A stretch of 64,000 nucleotides of DNA from Oligoflexia bacterium. GTDB taxonomy: Bacteria; Bdellovibrionota; UBA1018. The position numbers and the translations under genes are program-made. The first letter of the stretch is position 1; each line of letters starts with the position of its first letter. The stretch lies in assembly GCA_014378465.1 (NCBI GenBank), contig JACMNQ010000013.1, positions 16,608 through 80,607 of the forward strand. Direction: 5' to 3'. Shown piece by piece: positions 1 through 6,158 of this stretch. The notes beneath the pieces were generated by a model. It was given only the letters and a program-made list of their open reading frames with translations, made no database searches and was not told where the DNA came from.

Positions 1-1
1 G

Positions 2-178
2 AGTCGCAAAACCGGTGACGTGGGAAACGAAGCGGTTGCAGGCAAGATACCCGCCGACATTGACATTCCCGGAGAGAAAACTGAGCAGGAACCAGTGGCA
101 GGCGTCTTTCCAACTGAAGGTATCTCTGATGCTGTGGCGAAACATACGTTCATCCAGAGTAGCATATCCGCGGACTGA
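2..178 (+). CDS. Possible 3' end of a gene cut by the window edge
   Basis: A frame is open from the left edge to a TGA at 176-178, 58 codons with no start inside the window. The encoded tail is hydrophilic, rich in Gly, Glu, Asp and Pro, with no motif I recognise. The next gene runs on the opposite strand and stops at 212, so this would be a convergent neighbour. An open frame of 58 codons is not rare at this base composition, so this may be chance. Confidence 0.3.
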   Translation, partial: SRKTGDVGNEAVAGKIPADIDIPGEKTEQEPVAGVFPTEGISDAVAKHTFIQSSISAD

Positions 179-211
179 CATTTCCGAACGAGCGGATTTA
201 TTTGTCGAAGT

Positions 212-1342
212 TCATGCTTCAGTCAACGTTGTCAGAGTTTTGACTTTCTCCGAAAAATTTCTGGGCAATTTGAACGCGAAGGTGGAACCCTGACCCAATT
301 CGGACCGCACTTCGATCTGACCGCCATGAGCGTCCACGATTGATTTCACGATGAAGAGGCCGAGGCCCGCTCCCTGGCGCGATCCCCCCTCGGCCTGCCA
401 ATACCGTTCAAAAACATGCGGCAGTTTCTCAGGTGAAATACCTGAACCGTTATCGCGAATTTCGACGAAGATCCATTCATCGCCCGCATTCAACCTGAGT
501 TCAATCACTCCCCTCGCCTGCGTGTACTTCAGGGAATTGCCAAGCAGATTGGCCAGCACCTGCACCAGGCGACTTTCGTCCCAGAGCCCTTCAAAACTTG
601 AACCCTCAGTTTCGAGCCGCAGTTCAATCTTCTTTTCATCCGCCTGCGGCCTCATCATCTGAAGTGTTTCACCCGCGATGACCTGCAGATCACACGACCT
701 GGGACGAAGCGAGAGCCTGCCCGTTTCCATCTTCGCGACATCCAGAAGATTCTCAATCAGAGTGTCCATGCGCCTGGAGGACTCCTGCAGCCGATGAATG
801 GCCATCAATTCCGGCTCCGAAATTTCCGCTCTCTTCTGTGCCTGTTTCTGGAGCACGCCTCCAACCAGAGTGATCGTTGCCAGAGGATTGCGCAGGTCGT
901 GCGCAATCACTGCAAGAACTTCTTCCCGAAAGGCACGCGCGCGGTCTGCTTCTCCGCGGGCGATTTCGGTCTCCTGGAGAAGTCGCCTGAGCTCATGCAC
1001 CACCGTGCTCATGACGAAGGCGATGAAGCCGTAAAACCCTACCCGGTAAAAACTCGCTGCCGAATCAAATACGGAAAACACCGGCTCAATGAAGAAGAAA
1101 TCCAGTCCGACGGCACTCAACAGCGCCGCGAACAGACCGGCCCTCCGCCCCCCGTAAAGGGTGCTTGCGACGACGGCGAGGAGGTTGATTGAAAATAGAG
1201 CTTCCGAAATCAACGACCTTGAAAACGCGGTGATCAGAAGCGTGAGAGAGACCGCGACGACCGCGAAAAGAAACCGCTTGAGTCCGGAGGGATTCGCGCT
1301 GACGGTCTGGATCAAAAAGCGGGAAACAGTTTGTGACAACAC
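212..1342 (-). CDS. Membrane sensor histidine kinase, KdpD-like (DUF4118 type)
   Basis: Predicted inner-membrane two-component kinase of 376 residues. Residues about 22-115 hold several hydrophobic helices, with a FFFIEPVFSVF segment typical of the DUF4118 sensor region of KdpD. The H-box AHDLRNPLATI places the phospho-accepting histidine near residue 148. The ATPase part has an N-box (NLLGNSLKY), a G1 box (DNGSGI) and a G2 box (GAGLGLFIVKSI). The large cytoplasmic KdpD and Usp domains are absent, so this is a short KdpD-like kinase rather than KdpD. No response regulator or kdpFABC lies in the window, so its partner and signal are unknown. The start is GTG at 1342; no strong Shine-Dalgarno sequence is seen. 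Confidence 0.92.
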   Translation of the reverse strand: MLSQTVSRFLIQTVSANPSGLKRFLFAVVAVSLTLLITAFSRSLISEALFSINLLAVVASTLYGGRRAGLFAALLSAVGLDFFFIEPVFSVFDSAASFYRVGFYGFIAFVMSTVVHELRRLLQETEIARGEADRARAFREEVLAVIAHDLRNPLATITLVGGVLQKQAQKRAEISEPELMAIHRLQESSRRMDTLIENLLDVAKMETGRLSLRPRSCDLQVIAGETLQMMRPQADEKKIELRLETEGSSFEGLWDESRLVQVLANLLGNSLKYTQARGVIELRLNAGDEWIFVEIRDNGSGISPEKLPHVFERYWQAEGGSRQGAGLGLFIVKSIVDAHGGQIEVRSELGQGSTFAFKLPRNFSEKVKTLTTLTEA

Positions 1343-1603
1343 CCGAAATCAACTCTCATCTGACTCCTGGGAATGCAAGGAAACTGGCCGATACCGCCCG
1401 TCATGAACAAGATCCCGCCTTGGTTCTCTTCATCGCTTCAGTGGTTTATTTCATCCTTCAGCAGACGATTATCGCGGACCAAGGCAAAGGTTCCAAGCTT
1501 GCCGCTCCGACTGGGGAAGGTGACACGCAGCGATAACGACTGGCCACGTCTAATCCCCTTGTTCCCGGCGCGGGTTGATTGTAAAACAACTGTAATCTGA
1601 ATT

Positions 1604-1693
1604 GGAGAGGTGGGAGAGTGGTTGAATCCGCACGCCTCGAAAGCGTGTTTACCTTAACGGGTAACGAGGGTTCGAATCCCTCCCTCTCCACCA
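1604..1693 (+). tRNA. tRNA-Ser (anticodon CGA), CCA encoded
   Basis: A class II tRNA folds by eye. The acceptor stem is GGAGAGG/CCTCTCC, the D stem GGA/TCC, the anticodon stem CACGC/GCGTG around the loop CTCGAAA (anticodon CGA, reading UCG). The variable arm is long (TTACC/GGTAA stem) and the T arm is GAGGG-TTCGAAT-CCCTC. CCA is encoded at 1691-1693. The discriminator at 1690 reads A, whereas most bacterial serine tRNAs carry G there. Confidence 0.97.
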
Positions 1694-1707
1694 TTAAAAT
1701 AAAAAAT

Positions 1708-1740
1708 GCCGAGCCCTTCAGGGTTTGGCTTTTTTATTTT
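1708..1740 (+). terminator. Rho-independent terminator of tRNA-Ser
   Basis: A 9-bp hairpin (GCCGAGCCC, loop TTCA, GGGTTTGGC, two G-T pairs) is followed directly by TTTTTTATTTT. It starts 15 bp after the tRNA, as expected for termination of the tRNA transcript. Confidence 0.85.
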
Positions 1741-2005
1741 GTGGACGAGGTGCCGGGAAGAGAACCCTTTGCGAACGAAGTGAGTGAGGGTGGCGCCTGC
1801 TGCGCGCAATCGAAAGAAATGCAAGGAAGGCATTTCTAGACACGTGAGCTCGCGAACGTGTCCGCAGGGAGAAGGTCAGGATGGCCTGAATCAATCCCTC
1901 CCTCTCGCTGTGAGATACCGACAACCCACTCATAATGTGCTGCGTTATTTTATTTACATCCCTCCGACTCCGTTGTAGTTTTCACGATTATTGAGGAATT
2001 GCCTG
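1741..2005. other. Non-coding stretch with two hairpins and a partial copy of the tRNA 3' end
   Basis: I see no gene in these 265 bases. Two perfect hairpins stand side by side: AGAAATGC/GCATTTCT at 1815-1837 (loop 7) and GACACGT/ACGTGTC at 1839-1862 (loop 10). At 1893-1906 the 14 bases AATCCCTCCCTCTC repeat exactly the T-arm and acceptor 3' half of the tRNA (1675-1688). The stretch could be an attachment-site remnant of a lost element or a tRNA-associated structured element. Confidence 0.5.
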
Positions 2006-3211
2006 ATGATCCTGAAATTTATCCTGATTGCGGCGGCCACTTTCAGCCTCGCCTATCCCCTTCCCTCAGTGGCTTCAGGATTTGACTTCGACCAATTCAT
2101 GCAGCAGATCGAAAGAACGCGCCCCAGAACTCTCGACCAGGCGCTGGCCCTTCTGCCTGAGAGTCTGCGCTCCAACTACACGCTGATTCAAGACAGCCAC
2201 GGCCTGCAGAGTTCTTCTCACGAGAAGCCCCGCGCGGTACTTTTCGGAAAAGATGCTCAAGTCATCGCGAGTTTCACGGCGGATCAGGGAAAAGAAGCGG
2301 ACAACACGATCGAGATCATGCAGTTCAATTCTGGGAAGAACGTTTTTGAATTCTTCACGGTTCCGTTTCCACTGCGGCTCAATGCCGACGGACACGTTCA
2401 GCGTCCCGAAACGAATCCTGGCATCTGCCTCACCTGTCATGGCAGCGACCCCGCCCCGATCTGGGGAAAGTATCCCGCTTTGCCCGGCGTTTACGCCAGC
2501 AACTCGCATGAAATGAGATCGGCTCCCGCTGAAGAGGAATCCCGCTTCCTGAACTTCATGAAGCAGCAACCTCAAGTACAGCGCTACCGCAGGCTCCTTC
2601 CTCAAAAAGATGCCGAAGTCTCACCCAATCAGCGCATCAGTGTGTTGATCAATCGGTGGTCCGCACGACGTGCGGCAAATCGCCTGCTCAGTTCGCCTCA
2701 CTTCAGGAAATACGGACTCCTGATGATTTACGAATTGCTCAGTCGATCCGGTACAGAAGCGAATTCCTTATCTCCTTCGCAACAAGCTCGCCTGTGGCGC
2801 TTCCTTGAATCAGATTTCGGCAGCTCCCAGACCCTGCGCGCACGGGAGTTCGTTCCTGGAGATCTGAATGCCGCTCACCTGTATTTCCTGTTGACCGGAC
2901 TGCGACGGGAAGAAGTCTGCGCCGTGGAGGCAGCACAGGCGGTTGGATGTTCCTACGACGGGTTTTCGGGTGACGAAGGAAAAGTGGCTTATCTGCTATC
3001 CAAAACGGTCACTCTGCACAGCCCGGCTGTTGCAAGCCTGCTCCGTGAAACTTCACTCGAGCTGACCTTTCGCCTGCGCCCGGGATCAGACGCGGACTCA
3101 AGCTCTCTCGAAATGCCGCGGATCGCGGACCAGATCACTTCTGAAGTGACTGCACCCGATCTCGAAAAGCTGCACTCACTCGTCGTCAAAAGCTACCGCC
3201 TGGGTAATTGA
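2006..3211 (+). CDS. Secreted protein with one CxxCH haem-type motif
   Basis: A 401-residue exported protein of unknown function. Residues 1-25 form a signal peptide (hydrophobic core ILIAAATFSLAY, cleavage likely after SVASG). The single CLTCH motif (Cys141, Cys144, His145) with following Pro and Trp residues suggests covalent c-type haem, but the rest does not resemble a standard cytochrome c fold I can name. I chose ATG 2006 because GAGG sits 9 bases upstream and it begins the signal peptide; a TTG at 1991 would add five residues. It stands alone, convergent with the thioester reductase. A single CxxCH can occur without haem, so binding is inferred. Confidence 0.85.
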   Translation: MILKFILIAAATFSLAYPLPSVASGFDFDQFMQQIERTRPRTLDQALALLPESLRSNYTLIQDSHGLQSSSHEKPRAVLFGKDAQVIASFTADQGKEADNTIEIMQFNSGKNVFEFFTVPFPLRLNADGHVQRPETNPGICLTCHGSDPAPIWGKYPALPGVYASNSHEMRSAPAEEESRFLNFMKQQPQVQRYRRLLPQKDAEVSPNQRISVLINRWSARRAANRLLSSPHFRKYGLLMIYELLSRSGTEANSLSPSQQARLWRFLESDFGSSQTLRAREFVPGDLNAAHLYFLLTGLRREEVCAVEAAQAVGCSYDGFSGDEGKVAYLLSKTVTLHSPAVASLLRETSLELTFRLRPGSDADSSSLEMPRIADQITSEVTAPDLEKLHSLVVKSYRLGN

Positions 3212-3229
3212 TTTTGGTCCCATCCGGCC

Positions 3230-3389
3230 TTAGTCCAGGAGATCATCCCGCAGATGGGTGATATTGAATTTGTCCATTGACGAGGTCTCACCGACGCTCT
3301 TTCCGAGCACCACAGCTTCGGCCTGGCGGCCATCGGGAACTTCAATTTCGGATAGCCCCAACCCCACTCCCTCATCGCGAAGGAAAGGT
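3230..3389 (-). pseudogene. Coding-like remnant downstream of the thioester reductase
   Basis: Minus-strand reading in a different frame from the reductase continues open from inside that gene's end down to a TAA at 3230. The stretch reads as plausible protein (for example VGLGLSEIEVPDGRQAEAVV) with G/C-rich third positions. The best local starts are GTG codons without a ribosome site. It may be the displaced C-terminal end of the reductase after a frameshift, a decayed neighbour, or chance. Confidence 0.3.
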
Positions 3390-4580
3390 CTACGGGATTG
3401 GGCATGCACTTGAAAAATCGGCTGAGAAAGGCTGGGGAAAGTAGCCTTCGCGGATCCCGGCATGAACGTAGGTTTTTATCAATCGGTGATCAACCGGTGG
3501 ACAGCTCACTCCGAACTTCTCCAGCTTCAGACGCGTGTACTCGCAATTCGTCATCGCACTGGAACGGAAGCTGATCTTCGAGACAAAGAACCAGAGACTG
3601 AAAGCCTTCAACATCGTGCTTGTGTAAAGTTCGCCGTTCTTCGTGATCTCTCCCGCCCGAAGCCTCTGCTTGTAGACTTCCTCCGGCAGGAGTTCAATCG
3701 GGTAACCCATCCCCCGAAGAAGTCCCATGACCTCGGAAAAGGTTTTCGCGTCGGGATTGGTCAGATGATAGACATCGAAGAAATTCTCAATTCCGTCGGA
3801 GAGAGCGACAATCCCGCGACTCACGTAGTCCACAGGAACGACATCGTAATGACTGCAGGATTCGGGCATGACCAGCGTATCCATCGCGGTCCTGAAGACG
3901 TCATAGAATAATCCCGTGACTCGAGTTTCGGACAGCGGATATGCCCCTGTGACCGAATCGCCGTAAATCTGGCCCGGTCGGAAGATGCGCCACTTCAGGC
4001 CACGCTCTCGAGCTCCCCGCACCATTCCTTCGGCAAGGAACTTCGAGCGCTGGTAATTCATGTACTCAAATCCCTGCCCAAGGTCGTAGTCAGTCTCTCT
4101 GAAATTGACGCCGCCATCGAAAGTCTTGTCTCCCATCACCGTGTAAGTGGATACATAGGAGAGGATCCTTTCTGCGGTTCCGAGGCAGAAATCAATCACA
4201 TGACCGGTACCTTGAACATTGATCGGCGCGAGACGTTTGTATTTGAGAAGCAGGCTCGTATTGGCCGCCGCATGAATCGTGATGTCTGTAGCGCCTTGAA
4301 GTTCGGTGAAAGCCTTTTCGGAAAGCCCGAGTCGCTCCTGAGATACATCGCCTTGAAGCACGTTCACACGAGAAGTGAACTCAGCCTGCAAACTGTCATC
4401 AGCATCGTAAACACGGAGAAACGAGCGGACGCGCTCCTGACAGTGCAAAGAGTCATCACCGCGTGCCAGGCAATAGACGCGCGATGAAGTCGACTGAAGA
4501 AGATCTTTCAGGATACGCCCCCCCAGGACGCCGGTGGCGCCAGTCAGGAAGACTGTTTTCGGGAAGTTCTCGAGTTTCAT
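3390..4580 (-). CDS. Stand-alone thioester reductase-like SDR protein
   Basis: Extended short-chain dehydrogenase of 396 residues, of the type that forms the reductase domain of carboxylic acid reductases and of some NRPS/PKS lines, reducing a carrier-bound thioester with NAD(P)H. The cofactor loop TGATGVLGG (residues 13-21) follows the first strand, and the catalytic pair is in YQRSK (Tyr176, Lys180) with STYTVMG ahead of it. FRPGQIYGDS and the C-terminal segment match the family's substrate domain. There is no adenylation or carrier domain, so it would act in trans. It lies 6 kb outside the core NRPS locus; a role in releasing that product is possible but unproven. A promoter lies directly upstream. 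An out-of-frame coding-like tail follows its stop. Confidence 0.85.
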   Translation of the reverse strand: MKLENFPKTVFLTGATGVLGGRILKDLLQSTSSRVYCLARGDDSLHCQERVRSFLRVYDADDSLQAEFTSRVNVLQGDVSQERLGLSEKAFTELQGATDITIHAAANTSLLLKYKRLAPINVQGTGHVIDFCLGTAERILSYVSTYTVMGDKTFDGGVNFRETDYDLGQGFEYMNYQRSKFLAEGMVRGARERGLKWRIFRPGQIYGDSVTGAYPLSETRVTGLFYDVFRTAMDTLVMPESCSHYDVVPVDYVSRGIVALSDGIENFFDVYHLTNPDAKTFSEVMGLLRGMGYPIELLPEEVYKQRLRAGEITKNGELYTSTMLKAFSLWFFVSKISFRSSAMTNCEYTRLKLEKFGVSCPPVDHRLIKTYVHAGIREGYFPQPFSADFSSACPIP

Positions 4581-4592
4581 CGGTGAAGGGAG

Positions 4593-4620
4593 ACTATAGT
4601 GAAAAGCGGCGCCTGTTCAA
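4593..4620 (-). promoter_or_regulatory. Sigma-70-like promoter of the thioester reductase
   Basis: On the minus strand TTGAAC (4620-4615) and TATAGT (4598-4593) are separated by 16 bases. The -10 box lies only 12 bases before the ATG at 4580 and no Shine-Dalgarno sequence fits between, so the transcript would be nearly leaderless. Confidence 0.45.
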
Positions 4621-4707
4621 TGTAAAACTGTCACGAACTCCTGTCGACCCGAGCCGCTCAATTCAAGCATCATTCTGAACAGACTCACTTTCGCCACTTG
4701 TTTGCAA

Positions 4708-5106
4708 ATGGCCACAATTTCGCTTCAAATGAATGCAAAAAGGGTATTTGACGTGCAAATTTGCAATATCGTCGGCTGTTCAATCATTGCCGCTTACCTG
4801 CTGGCCAGCCTGCATTTCGGCCTGGCCAATTTGAGTCCCTGGACAGGAATGGTGATCGGTGGCGTTTACTTCTTCTGCTGGTTTCTTGCAGAATTGTATC
4901 TGCCTGATGTTCTCCATCTGGGAATCGCCCATCGTTCACTCGACTACAAGGAGTGGTTCATGAAAGTCGTGACCATCGTGAACACTACCTTTGGTCTTTA
5001 TGTGGATTCGATCGCCTGGGTGAACCGTCATCGACTGCACCATAAGCACTCAGACCAGCCCGGCGATCCCAATAAACTTTCCAAGGACGGCTTCTGCCAC
5101 CCTTGA
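4708..5106 (+). pseudogene. Truncated fatty-acid desaturase
   Basis: The reading frame has the first half of a membrane fatty-acid desaturase: hydrophobic helices, a first histidine box (HLGIAHRSL) and a second box HRLHHKHSD. It then stops a few residues after SKDGF. The third histidine box (HNxHH type) and the C-terminal half, about 150-200 residues, are missing, and I do not find them in other frames of the next 200 bases. The remaining two boxes cannot complete the diiron centre, so the product should be inactive. Start codons at 4702 (TTG), 4708 and 4729 are all possible. The 206 bases up to the next gene hold nothing else I recognise. Confidence 0.75.
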
Positions 5107-5312
5107 AATCAAAGAATCGATTCTCAGCAGCGAAGGTGAAGTTCACGGAGAGATGTTCTGAAAGCTACGCTTCGTCGAAAAATAAAGCGCAGTCCTGCGG
5201 CAGCTGCCGGACCACAGCGTGGCTTGCAATGTCATGCCCACGATGAGACTTCTTGAAATTGACCTTTTACTCCAGCCGGTGTCATGGTTCCCACACAAGG
5301 GGCATATCTGTC

Positions 5313-6095
5313 ATGGACGCTTTGAAACCTGAAACCGCGGAAGCGACTCCGTTCGTCAATAAACTTCCCGCCATCACCGCCGCATTCTGGCTCATGAAGA
5401 TCACCGCCACCACTCTCGGCGAGACCGGAGGTGACTGGCTGTCCATGACGATGAACATCGGTTACCTCCAGAGCACGTTGATTTTCTTCGCCCTGTTTGT
5501 TCTGGCGCTCGGAGCCCAGCTCGCGTCACAGAAGCACCATCCGTTTCTCTATTGGACCGTGATCATCGCCACCAGTACTGCCGGCACCACGATGTCAGAC
5601 TACATGGATCGCACGCTTGGACTGGGTTATGCCAAAGGGGCGGCTATTCTCGTCACCATTCTGGCTTCGATGCTCGCTCTCTGGCGTTTCAGCGTGGGCA
5701 ACCTGAGAGTGACGCACATTCAGACGCGCAAGGCCGAGATCTTTTACTGGGTCACGATTTTATTTTCAAACACCCTGGGGACTGCACTGGGTGATTTTCT
5801 TTCGGACGACTCAGGGCTCGGATTTCTTGGAAGTTGGCTCTGCATCACCGCTGTGCTCGCCGTCATCGTCGCCCTCACTTTTCTCACGCGCCTGAACCGC
5901 GTGGTCCTGTTCTGGGTGGCATTCATCCTGACTCGTCCTTTCGGCGCGACCTTTGGCGACGTGCTCACCAAGGCAACGGACAAAGGAGGACTGAATTTCG
6001 GTCGGGGTTACTCTTCACTGATTCTGCTCGCCATTCTGGTGGTCTCCATTCTCATCTTTTACAGAGAGCCGAAAAAGGTGACGCTTCGCATTTAA
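5313..6095 (+). CDS. Conserved integral membrane protein (COG4705 type)
   Basis: A 260-residue polytopic membrane protein of unknown function. It carries a repeated signature in successive helices: TTLGETGGDWL, TTMSDYMDRT, TALGDFLSDD and ATFGDVLTK, each a Thr/Gly-Asp motif next to a membrane helix. This pattern is typical of the COG4705 family of membrane-anchored proteins. About eight hydrophobic helices are visible. ATG 5313 is preferred: an AAGGGG stands about 10 bases upstream and upstream codons lack family character. No functional partner is evident nearby. Confidence 0.85.
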   Translation: MDALKPETAEATPFVNKLPAITAAFWLMKITATTLGETGGDWLSMTMNIGYLQSTLIFFALFVLALGAQLASQKHHPFLYWTVIIATSTAGTTMSDYMDRTLGLGYAKGAAILVTILASMLALWRFSVGNLRVTHIQTRKAEIFYWVTILFSNTLGTALGDFLSDDSGLGFLGSWLCITAVLAVIVALTFLTRLNRVVLFWVAFILTRPFGATFGDVLTKATDKGGLNFGRGYSSLILLAILVVSILIFYREPKKVTLRI

Positions 6096-6158
6096 TCAAC
6101 GAAGCCTCTTCCCTTTTACCCGGTTTTTATGGAGCATCGAGCATACAGGGGTACACCG

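Noticed and set aside
1458..1694. Minus-strand ORF beginning MVEREGFEPS across the tRNA
   Set aside because: It is the reverse reading of tRNA-Ser, a common false ORF.
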